From assembly GCF_000313135.1 (NCBI RefSeq), contig NW_004457554.1:894082-958081 (forward strand): DNA of 64,000 bases, given 5' to 3'. Below the pieces are notes generated by a model. That model ran no database searches and had not been told where the DNA came from. It was given only the letters and a program-made list of their open reading frames with translations. Both the position numbers and the translations under genes were made by a program. Origin of the DNA: Acanthamoeba castellanii str. Neff (taxonomy: Eukaryota; Discosea; Longamoebia; Acanthamoebidae). Below are positions 49,701 to 60,481 of this stretch, piece by piece (position 1 is the first letter of the stretch; every line of letters begins with the position of its first letter).

Positions 49701-52310
49701 AGAGTTGTGGTGGCGGCGGCGGCGGCGGTGGGTGTTGGTGGCCGAGCAGTGGTATGACGGAATGGTAACAGGAATTTGAAGCACGCTCGTGAGTACCTCC
49801 GAGGGAGATGGCGAGGTTCTGCGTGTTGTAGTACTGGCCTTCATCTCCTGCATAGATGCTGCACCCGACCAATCAGAGAGAAAACCGCGGTTCTTTGCAC
49901 TGCGTGGGTTCAAAGGGGGGGCACGTACATCAGTACCTGGTAGTACCGAATGGAACTGCCGCCGTCGCTGGCAGAGGCCAGCCACGAGATTGTGACCGAT
50001 GTGGTGGTAATGTCGGTAAGCGTCATTTCCTGCGGCGGACTGGGAGCGGAGGCGCCGCTTGTGGTGAATTGATTACCGGCCGTCGCGTCTGACCTGCCCA
50101 CGCTGTTGATCGCCCGCACCGCGACGGTGTAGCTGGTGCCAGGCATCAGACCTGCCAGAGAGCGTCGGTTGGTCCACTCGCACGCAGGGCGAAGCTCAGC
50201 TGAGCAAGAGAGAGGAGCGAACCGGCAGCGTAGTAGCTTGTCGCGGTGGTGATGGCCGCAGAGCTCTCTGGTCCCCAGCTGCAGCACCAGGAAACAACAG
50301 ACGGATCAGTGAACAGTGCAGGATGATAGGCGGATGGGACTACGAGGGCCGACGACTGAGGGTGGAGAACGTACGAGAGAGAGACTTCGTAGGCCGTGAT
50401 CGGGGTGCTGCCGGGGCTGACCGGGGCGGCCCACGAAATGAAGGCCGACGTGACGGTGATGTTGTGAACAATGAGGTCACGCGGTGGAGTCGGCACCGTC
50501 GACGGAGCGACGGTGGTAAAGTACTCCTCGGATGACGGCGAATATGAGAGACCGCTCAGCGTCAATACAACGATCGTGTAGCTGGTCGAAGCGCTCAAGT
50601 CTGAGGTCAGGGGAGATTGTGCGCAGCGAGTCAGGTTGAGTTCGGCCAGCAATCATGTGCTGCGTCGCAGGTGTGATGGCGGCGTACCGGCGACAGACAA
50701 AAAAGTGGACTCCCTGAAAAAGGATCTGCTGTAGCTGCCGTCCCACCTGTCTCGAGAGTATACGGTAAGAACGCTGGTAAGAGGCACGGGGTGGAATGGG
50801 AAAGGGCGATTGGTACGCATAGAGGAATATCTGGTAGCCTGCGATTGGGTTGCTACCACTGTCGAGCGGGGGCAGCCAAGAGGCGATGGCCGACGTGGAG
50901 GTGATGCTGTTGACGGCCAGGTCCCGTGGTGGGTCGGGCGCCTTCTCGGGCGTGGTGAAGGGTGAGCTGGCCGCTCCGGCCGCAGAGAAACCCACACTGT
51001 TCTGGGCCGACACGGTGACCGTGTATGTTGTTTTGGGCAATAGGGCTGCGCGGCCATGTAGCGTGAGAAGCCAAGCAATACATGTGTCTAGCATATGGGG
51101 AGGGTGCTGCAGAGGGGTGGTGCTTACATGCGATGTGGATGGAGGTGTCCGACACCAAGAAGTCCAGGGTAGGGCCAGTCCACGCAAGACTGACCTTGTA
51201 GGCCAGGATAGTGCTACCGCCGTTGCTGGTTGGCACCAGCCACGAGACCTGCGCGCCCTCGGCTGTGACACCGCTGACCGTCACATTGCGCGGGGCGCTG
51301 GGAACGGTCGTAGTGGTGGTGAATGTCGTGGCGCCCGACCCTGCCGCCGAGTAGCCGACGGCATTCTTGGCCACCACAGCAAAGGTGACGCTCGTTCCAG
51401 GCGGTATGCCTAAGACGAAACCCTGGTAAGCCCAATTCTCGTCGCCGTTGCACGGGGTAAGCGGCCATGTACCACTGAGATCCACGTAGGTGTTGAGGAC
51501 TCCGTCCCAGGTCAGCTGCGTCGCGCCATTGTACCTGCGCACCGCCAAAGACATACATTAGGCATCGTTAGCATTTTGGTTGGCCCGGTTGGGGCGAGGC
51601 AGGAGCGGTAATATACGTCAAAGTGACCCGGTAGCCCTCCAAGGGGCTGTTTCCGTCGCTGAGTGGGGCCAGCCACGAGACGCGGGCCGTGGTAGAGGTG
51701 ACACTGTCGACTGCCACGCTGCGCGGTGCGCTCGGTACGGAGAGGGTGAGGGTGGTCAGGCTCCGCGTCAAGGCAGCAGAGAAGCCCACGGCGTTGATGG
51801 CCCACACATTGACCGTGTAGGTCCTCCCGGGCGTCAGACCTGTCACGGCACTGAGTGTGGAATCCAAAAAATGGGGCCTGGCAAGACCGTACCAGTAGCG
51901 GACAGGAACGTAGAAAAGGACTGGAAATAGCTGCTCGCATCTTCATAGCTACACCATCACCATCATCAACACACCGGCGAGAACAGGATCACCTTCTCTT
52001 CTTCCAATAAGAATCAAGTGGTGGAAGGTCTGAGAGGGAGCACGTACAAGATGCCAATCTGGTAGGAGTGAAGGGGACTGGTGCCGTTGCTCAGCGGCGG
52101 GAGCCACGAGATGAGGGCCGATGTGGGGGTGATGCTGCTCAAGGTCATATCTCTCGGCGAGCTTGGTGCGGAAGGACTGAGAGTGACAAAATTACTGACT
52201 CCGGTTCCGTCCGCAGAGGCGCCTTCCACGTTGACCGCTTTAACGACCAGAGTGTAGCTCGTGCTGGGCAACAGATCTGGCGTGTTGTGTGTTGTGTGTG
52301 GCGTGCGTTA

Positions 52311-52342
<32 letters not shown>

Positions 52343-55300
52343 AGAGAGGGAAGGAGAGGGAAGGCCAGTACTAGTAGGGGCGTAGGAGGTGGTGGTAGAG
52401 GTTATGGTGCTGGTCTCGGTTCCCCAGCTGCATCACCACAACGACGGGAGTTTAGATAGCCCAGGGACGTGCGGCTCATGCGAGCGCTAGGTAAGGAGGC
52501 CGTACGATAGAACGATATTGTAGCGGATGATTGGACTTCCGCCGTCGCTGGTCGGCGCCAGCCACGAGATGAGGGCCGACGTGGTGGTGATGCTGCTGAC
52601 CGTCTTGTCTCGGGGGGCACTGGGCGGATTGATGGCCACCGTGGTAAAGTACGTACTCCCCGTCCCGTCGAGCGACAGGCCTCTGCTGTTGATCGCCCTC
52701 ACGGCCACTGTGTAGATGGTCGAGTGATAGAGATCTGTCACACCAATCATGGGTCAATACCAGCCCCGCCTCGAGAGAAGAAGCGAGAGAGCGAGAGCGT
52801 ACTGATGGCCTGGTAGTAGGTGGTGGAGACGTAGAAAAAGTCATCTTTAACCGAACCCCTGCGCACCCCGCACATGTTACTAGTCCGGTCGACAATTAAT
52901 TGAAAGAGGGGAAGCGGCGGCAGGGAGAAGAAAACGAGAGAGCAGCCACGCACCCCAGGAGATACGAGAGAGCGACCTGGTAGCCCGTGATGGGACTGTT
53001 GCCGTCACTGAGCGGAGGTGACCACGTTATGTAGGCGGACGAGGTGGTGATGCTGCTAAAGGCCTTGTCCCTCGGTGGGCTGGGCGTGGTGACGGCAATC
53101 GTATCGAAGCCGAGGTGCGCCGGATCCGAGAAGCCCAGTCCATTCATCGCCCACACATAGACCGTGTAGGTGGTGCCCGATGAAAGATCTACAGCAAGCG
53201 CCCTTCGCCTGTGAGTAGGGGAGCTGACCGTTACAATACTCTTACTAACGCTGGTATGCACCTGATAAGGCCGTGAATGTTCCGTAGACGAGACGGAATT
53301 CGCTCTGTCCGTTCCAACTGCACCAGATAGTAGAGATTGGTCAGCTAAGAGGACAAGGATCTGCAGAGGGAGGCGCGTACTAGAGACCGACCTGGTAGCC
53401 CGTGATGGGACTGTTGCCGTCACTGAGCGGAGTCGACCACGTGACGAAGGCGAATGTGGTAGTGATGTTGCTGACGGCAAGGTTACGTGGCGCGCTCGGT
53501 GCAGAGAGGGATAGCGTGGTGAACGAGCGGCTTCCACCCTCCGAGTACCCGACGCCATTGAGCGCCCACACATAGACCGTGTAGGCGGTGCCGGACGATA
53601 GGCCTGCAACGAGCAATCGAAAAAGACAATGAGCGCGAACAAGAGAGCGAGCTGTCAGGCGGAAGGTGCAGTGTTCAAACCTGTCAAGGTAAAGGGACTT
53701 CCATAGGCGAAGTAATAGCTGCTGTCTGCGCCCCAACTGAGTGGTGTTGTCCGAAGATGAGCGATCAGAGCGACAAAAGAACGAAGAAGAACGAAGCAGG
53801 GGTGGACGGATTGGCGGATTAGGGGAGGCACGTACACGAGACCGACCTGGTAGCTTGATATGGGGCTGGCGCCATCGTTGAGCGGAGCGGACCACGAAAC
53901 GACTGCGGACGTCGGAGTCACGCTGCTAACTGTCACGTTCCGGGGAGGGCCGGAGACTGTAGCACGGCGTACGCGCTCGTTGGCTTCTACCACATCCCCT
54001 CCTTCTTTTCTTGCCGCGTAAGAACAGAGAAGTGCGTGGGTGCAAGAATGAATGAAGGCGGAGTAAAAATCGCACCTGAGTTGCCAGCAGCTGTGGAGGA
54101 ACACTTGTCGTTCGCACAGGCGCCCTCGGAAAAGGTGTTGAAGTTGTGCGTCTCCGGATAGCGGTGCACCGCTCCGTTTTCTAATGTAAACAAGAAGTGG
54201 TACGGCTGGCAGCCGTCGTTTATCGGCGAGCTGGCCGCTTCCGTGAAGTAATTACCCTGCAACACGTTTTTGAGGATCAGCTGATGAAGCTTCATTGAGG
54301 GTGTAGCCTGGCGTGAGTGGGAATGCGAACCATGCCAGGGGTACCACCGATGTCGAGGGCCAGGTCGACAGTCACACCATTGATTACCACCTGACTGGAC
54401 GTAGGGGCGCCCGATGGATCCCAAAACGTGGCAAAGTATCGTATCTTGTCGTCCTGCGACCATGGAGAGAAGGAAGCACAGTGAGTCACCAACAGAGCGA
54501 ACCGCACGAGCAACGCTGGTGTCAGCACCTGCATCACGATGTGGGAGCCCGACGCAATGGCAGAACGGAGGGGCTTGACGGCGTCGGCGCAAGAGCTAAG
54601 ACGCGTTGTCCTTTTTGTTCACAACAGCGATTAGCCACACGCCAACGATTCACTAATGCGACAGAGGAGCTACCAGTAATAGTGGCCATTGGAATCGAAT
54701 CCAACGCCCGCTCCAGCGTGACGAAATGCGGGCGAGAGGAATATGTCTCTGGACTCCTCGCTACAGAGCGCGTGAGCGGCAGCCGCCTATGTGGAGAGTG
54801 GATGACAGTTGAAGTGGGACGTGCGAAAACCAAGCTTTAACCAAGCACGATGGAGTACCAAGGAGCTGGTTGCATTCGTGGCTTGCAAAAGAACTCTCTG
54901 CGCTATGATTCTGTACATGACACATCGGATGCTATCAGGAAGGACGGAAGGAAGGACAACATGGAATGGAGAGATCGGCTGGTGATGACGTACCCGTCTG
55001 GGCAGGCATGGGCACTTACGAGCCGTGTTGAGTCATCACAGTCGTCGCGCTGGAGTTGATGGCACGTCGCCTGTCACGGGGCCATAAGAAGAGGTCCACC
55101 AGAGTCAGCTGGTCAATCGCACCAAGGCAAAAATCACCCGGGCTGGTGTGTACCAGGTTCGTGGAGTGAGCGCGAGCACGCTCCGATAGTGTGGTATCGA
55201 ACCAAAGCGGTTCTCTCGCGGTCGTGGCATTTGCTGCGCTTTGTAATTTACAGTCCGCTCCCAAGAGGGGGTAGCTCGCGTCAACGAAGGTTGTTGGCCC

Positions 55301-55555
55301 TCCTGCTCATCACCATTCCTGTTACTTACGAGCCACCTGGTGATGGGAGCAGCGGGAGAATGGGCAGGAGCAAGTACCAACACGGGCGGCATTGATGAGG
55401 GCAAGAAACGTTCGTTCCTCGTACGAGGCCGAGTGTGCGCCGATTGTACAACTGCTCGCCGGGAGCGGGTGGAGAGGTTGACCACTCGCCAGAGTGGTCA
55501 AGAGGACAGTTGTCACCACTGCCCCCAACAGCAGCCAGTGACCCAGTCCCTTCAT
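46737..55555 (-). CDS. Giant secreted CAP-domain / FN3(x10) / Ser-Pro-Thr stalk protein
   Basis: First exons phase as 55555-55378, 55302-55020, 54748-54674, 54595-54529, 54453-54345, 54307-54256, 54230-54076, followed by about twenty more. A signal peptide (HWLLLGAVVTTVLLTTLASG) precedes a CAP/SCP-like domain: LALINAAR, PLWFDTTLSERARAHSTNLV, DIFLSPAFRHAGAGVGFDSN. A bacterial-SCP-style beta module follows (YFATFWDPSGAPTSSQVVIN, PYHFLFTLENGAVHRYPE). Ten fibronectin type III repeats come next, each recognisable by PPR[N/D]hTV..hT.TSA.hSW and YTVxVxAxNxVGxS. The last roughly 950 residues are Ser/Pro/Thr repeats (SPSASITSSRSPS). No C-terminal membrane anchor is seen. It is likely a surface or matrix adhesin-type protein, inferred from domains. 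Inner exons were not all phased. Confidence 0.85.
46760..49620 (-). repeat. Ser/Pro/Thr coding repeat array (SPSASITSSRSPS units)
   Basis: A long array of 36-70 bp units encoding SPS, TPTRSPS and ASITSSRSPS in the last exon of the preceding gene. The strong base skew leaves the opposite strand open for 855 codons (47212-49779). That frame is judged an artefact of the repeat. Confidence 0.92.
49930..53990 (-). repeat. Ten diverged FN3-encoding exon repeats
   Basis: Ten copies of an FN3 module with conserved exon borders. Each copy starts near a Ser/Ala-PPR exon start and is interrupted after the GYQVxLxYV strand, giving a repeat period of roughly 350-480 bp of genomic DNA. The regular splice positions suggest growth by exon duplication. 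Confidence 0.75.
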
Positions 55556-55803
55556 TGATGCTGTCACGTTCTAGCGGTTGCACAGGGGAAAGAGGGGGGG
55601 GGAGCTGAAGAAGAAAATCTCGTCTCTATTATAGATGAAATGGACCTCGTGGACACGTACAAAAAAGGCATCACTACTTGCTTTGGCCCTCGCTTGCAAT
55701 CCACAACCCACGAACAGTGCCGCCTTCAGCTAAACCAGCAAACAAAACAAAATGATACGTATTTTATTCTGTTCGACTTCTTTTCAGGGTTCCAAGGAAC
55801 AAG

Positions 55804-58800
55804 ATGGAGGAGACACCAGCGACCACACCAGCGGCGCACCTACAACCCTCACCGCGTGCAGGAGGAGAAGGAGAATGCTACTTTGATTGGCTGGCGGACG
55901 AGCTGGTACTTCACATCTTGAGCTTCCTGCCCCACCACCCTTGCCCCTCGCACACGGCCCTCCTCCTGCCGGCCGTGTGTCGTCGCTGGGCGTGGGTGGT
56001 CCGCGACCGCAGCCTCGGCCCCGCCAATCTCGCCCTCGCCGACCTGCTCGACGGTGCCGAGGCCCTGCGCGAGCTGCCCGGCCTGGCCGGCTACGATACC
56101 GTACCGAGCGTCAAGAAGGGCTACGCCATCGACAAGGCCACCTCCGTGGGCCTGCCGCTACGTTGGTCGGTCAACGCCCTTGTGTGCGGCCCGCGCGGTA
56201 CGGGCAAGTCCACGCTGGCCGGGCTGCTGCTCTACTTCTACGGCGCCGCGACGCAGCTGGAGCTCGATCGCACGAAGCAAGAGCTCGAGGTCCTCTACGA
56301 GGGCCTGCAGCAGCCGAAGCTGCCCAAGGGCAATCCCTACGCCGGGCGCGACAGCACCTGCGGCAAGCAGAACCTCTACTCGGCGCTGTGCGATCGCACG
56401 CGGGAGGAACGTGTCAGCGGGCGATCAGTCCACGGCCACACCAGACAAGTGGCCGTCTGGCCAAGGTACCGCCCATGTGTGTGTGGCGTGTGGCGTGTGG
56501 CGTGCGGCGTGTGGCGTGCGGCGTGCGGCGTGTAGCGTGTGGCGTGTGTGCGTGTGCGTGTGTAATGGTGGTTCCGTTCTAATCCTGCATGCTGTTTGCG
56601 CGCAGATGCACGCTGACGCTGATGGACACCCCCGGGTCGTATGAGCTGCCCAAGCCCTTCATGTCCGCAGCATTTGGGGTACGCTCGGCACCACCGGGAT
56701 GAGCGTCGACGCAGATCCCGCATGAAGCTTGCACCTGACACCTGAATCTTTTCTCAGGCTCAGTGCGGCGTCGTGGTGGTGGATGCCACCACAATATTGA
56801 ACGACCAGCACAAGCTCCCTGAGGTGCCCTCCCCTTCAAGACGAACAATTGCGTCAAGTGAATGATGGTCTGACATGCGGAGGACCAACAGGGAGCTGAG
56901 CTGCTCCCTGTATACAAATTCTTTGACGTGAGCCCGCTAAAGCGCGTCACGGATCAACTGGCGGTGTTGAGGACCAACAACGTTAAGTGCGTGCGCAGGC
57001 CACTCCTCTCTCATGCGTTGCTCTCGTTGCTCACCGGTTGTGAGTACTGACCCCTTTGGGTCAACACAGGCGATTGATCTTTCTGATCAACAAGATGGAC
57101 AGGGTCAAATATTCGCAGGATGTCTTTGAGAAGGTGTGCGCCGAGCTGCTCGTGTTGGTGCGCGGTTGCCTTAGCCCCTTCCCCCCCAGCATCTCGTGAT
57201 GTTCACTGAACCGCCACGCACGCTGCGCGGGCTGCGCAGGTGGGCACCACGGCCAAGAACTATTGGCCTCAGAACAACCTCGTCTTCATCCCCAGCTCCT
57301 ACAGGGACCTCACGACCCTCTTCGGCCCCAAGGCAAAGGGCTCAGCCTCACCGATCCTCGACGAAGACCTGGACTTCGTCCTCCCGCCCTCGTCACCCTA
57401 CTACACCCTCAAGCAGAAGAAGGATCCCAAAGGCAACCACCCAACGCACTCCACGACATTTTGGCCAAAAGATGACTAAATTTTCAGCTTGGCTTGTGGT
57501 GGTCGTGGTGGTCTGCAGGCGATCTAAGCTGGTTTAAGGGCCAGAACCTGCTGCAGGCGCTTCAACAGGGTACGTCCCTCCGCTGCAGTGCAGTGGGTGT
57601 GCTTCCGTGTCGCAAGTTCTGACACGTTTCGTTGTGCTGTGTCATCATCATCATGGGCGCCATTGCCAGTGTTCATTCAGCGCATCAACACCGCTCCTTC
57701 CGAGCTCATGCGCAGGGCCGAGCAGCCGCTGCGATTTTGCATGGGTACGACGCACAACAGACCGCTTCTCTCCGCGGTTGGGTCCACTTTCCACTTACTC
57801 GTACGCTGCGCGACAGACAAGGTCTACCCCAAGGCTGGCGGTTCTCACCGCAAAGGCCTGGTGGTGTCGGGATTCGTGGAAACAGGCACAATCTTCCCCC
57901 CCCCTCCACACCCAATCTTTGTAGGTCGACTAACTTCTTCCAACACTACTGATGGGGGGTGGGTGGTCCTACGTAGGCATCTTGTTGAAGGGAAGCAAAC
58001 TCTTCATTTGGCCCGCGGATGCCACGTTCGCCTCCCAATTCTGGGTCTTCTCCATGCACTTCAACCGCCGGTTTGCTTCTCACTCTCATTGAGACTCGCA
58101 TTGCAATCGCAACGCATCACCGACCAACATGACATGACACGATCCTTCTTCAGGGAAATTGAGTCTGCTTACCCGGGCCAGTGGGTGAGCATCCTGTTGC
58201 GCTCGGACGATCCGGCTATGACCTCGCTGAAGGCCGTCCGCCGCGGTATGGTCGCCGTCAAAGCCAAAACGAGTGCGTCCCTGCAGCCCCGCTTTACAAC
58301 CCCCTTAGCCTAGTCGAACTAACGACACCCCACAATATCAGCCAAGTCAATCAAGAGCCACGCGCAGGAGATCATGGCCACGATCTCGCTCACCACACAC
58401 ATGCGGCTTGCGGTACGTCTCTCAGCTCTGCTGGCGGCTGGTGTGACCGAGCGTGTACAAAAGAACAGAAAAAAAAATCAACTTTCCCCGATTATTTATT
58501 GCAGGCCTCACTCGCGCCGGTGCTGTACTGTGGGACGAGCGTGGTGCCCTGTAAGGTGGTGGAGGTCATCTCTAAGCTCGACAAAGTCGGGAAGGAGCTC
58601 CCCGGCGTCGCCCATCTCAAGGGTCACAACGCGCTGGGTACGTTCTACCTTCCACCACCTCCTCCTCCTCCTCCTCTCCTATCGCTGCTGTTGACCCATG
58701 CGTGTATGTTGTTCTCCTCCGCCTGCAGTGAAATTGCAGCCGCTGAAGCCCCTCTTCTGCGAGCCGTTCATACCGACGCCCACCGCTGCGTCGGCGGCCG

Positions 58801-58937
58801 GCGAGAAGAAGGCCGCGACTTCGTCGACGAAGTCGCCCAAGGTCCCCAAGCGCGTCAACTCGCTCGGCCGATTCGTCCTACGCGACAACCACGTCACCTT
58901 CGCCGTCGGCTCCATACAATCCGTGGTCTACTCCTGA
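55804..58937 (+). CDS. F-box protein fused to an EF1A/HBS1-like translational GTPase
   Basis: Fourteen exons (55804-56465, 56606-56678, 56758-56823, 56892-56986, 57070-57157, 57240-57432, 57519-57569, 57670-57744, 57817-57885, 57977-58070, 58154-58272, 58342-58412, 58505-58637, 58729-58937) phase to 665 residues. An F-box lies at about 28-75 (DWLADELVLHILSFLP..VCRRWAWVVRD). The GTPase has G1 GPRGTGKST, G3 DTPG and G4 NKMD. It is followed by EF1A-like WFKGQNLLQAL, domain 2 (RKGLVVSGFVETGILLKGS) and domain 3 ending RFVLRDNHVTFAVGSIQSV. After DTPG the catalytic His of EF1A (DTPGH) is Ser. Introns at 57433 and 57886 use GC donors. The F-box would recruit SKP1-CUL1; the target is unknown. Confidence 0.9.
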
Positions 58938-58984
58938 TCATATCATATCCGTCATCGACGACCACTTCGCGGTTAAGGTGTACA

Positions 58985-60245
58985 TCAAAGCCAATAGGTC
59001 GGGTATTGCATGGCTCGAGGGATGTTGTTTACAAGGATGCCCACCAGGATGAGGATGAGCACGTTCATGATCGCCACGCCGATGTACCACCAGCCGAGGA
59101 CGTGTAAGCTCGGCGTGACGATGTACAACAGCGACAACGCGCCGCCGGGCGGGTTCATGGTACCTTGCGCGATCGGACAGGTGGTGAGACGCGAAAAGGC
59201 ATCATCATCATAACAGAGGGGGAGAGGTGAGTACCGGTGATGGCCATGGCGGCAATGGCGGTGGCGACCGACAGAGCGCCCGCGAGCCATGTGAGCGACG
59301 TGGAGGCAAACGCCTTCTGGAAGGCCACCGCCAGTAGCGAAGATAGGGCGCCTCCCCCGATCATGTTGCGCGGCTGGGCTGCAGGTCACCCCACAACTCA
59401 GAGGTGAGCAAACGCAGAGCAGAGGACTTGGGTGGTGGTTTGTACCGGTGGGCAGGTCCGGCAGTGCAAAGATGAGGGTGGCCGCAGCTCCCTCGGCCGC
59501 AAAGAAGCTGGGCACGTCCGAGGGCAAGGCGTACTGCGCCACCAGCCCCGTCACCGCAATGCCCACAAATGCGCCCAACCACGACCACGCGGCCTTGTGC
59601 ACCGATGATGGCCACGGCGAGCTGCGTAGGGGGCCAAAAAAAAGGCAACTTGTAAACGACTCGTCGAGTGGAGGGGCATGAAGGTATGTACTTGAACAGA
59701 GGTACGAGGGAGAGCTTGTATGCACAGGAGAAGGGCGTCTCGATGCCGTAGCTGTAGGTGCGCGGGGAGGGGAAGAGGGATCGCCAAAGGGGAAGCAGGG
59801 TGTCCTTCAGCGGATGCCGCACCCGCAGCCAACTGCTGCGCTGCTTCTCCCTCCACATGGACATCCACCCCTTCTTCGTGTCCTCCTCCCTCCCCTGAGA
59901 CGTTTCTCCCTCTGCCCCAGCCGCAGCGGCGGTTGGCGAAGTAGCCGTGGTCTCCTCTGATGTTGGCCGCCCCCGAGAGTCGAGCTGCCGGAGGTGAGTC
60001 GCCTCTACGTCGTAGGGCTCCTCCTCTTCCCCTTCATGTTCTACCACGTGCTGCTGGCCGGCGGGAGGCAGTCGGCCCATCCAGGCGAGTAGTGGCTGGC
60101 GGCAGCTCTGGGGGAGACTCGCGAAGACCTCCTCCCGCTGCGCTCTGGTAGACCTGAAGAGTGCATCCACCAGCTCGTGCCACCTCTCCTTCTCTTCTTC
60201 CTCTTCGGACCCTGTGTCGTGGTGAGATGCTGTCTGCTGCTCCAT
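58985..60245 (-). CDS. HPP-family integral membrane protein
   Basis: Four exons (60245-59692, 59621-59446, 59378-59235, 59163-58985) give 350 residues. Residues 1-185 are acidic/Ser-rich and cytosolic-looking (EEEEEKERWHELVDAL). The C-terminal half carries about four membrane segments with HPP-family motifs: WSWLGAFVGIAVTGLV, FFAAEGAAATLIFALPDLP, QPRNMIGGGALSSLLAVAF and NPPGGALSLLYIV, where the family has HPPGGAT. HPP proteins are poorly characterised; plant members transport nitrite in plastids. The first His of the name-giving motif is Asn here. The substrate cannot be predicted. Confidence 0.85.
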
Positions 60246-60481
60246 GGCTTGTGAAATCTCTCCAGTCCTGTTGCGGGCGCTCGTCTCAAGAGTCGCAAGC
60301 TGGGCCTTTGACTTCGTTGCAGAGAGCCACCCTTCACCAGCAATTCCGCCGGAAAGCAGCTCGCTGACAGCGACACCCCGACCAGCGCTGATTGGTTGGT
60401 TTTTATTTTATACATACAGCACGGCAGGATGGTCCTCATGGTGTGCTGTACAAAAAAGGCCTATAACGTCATCAGTGTCGA

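Noticed and set aside
47212..49779. An 855-codon plus-strand open frame rich in Leu/Gly/Val
   Set aside because: It is the exact antisense of the Ser/Pro/Thr repeat array. Absence of stops follows from the repeat's base composition, and there is no start context or domain.
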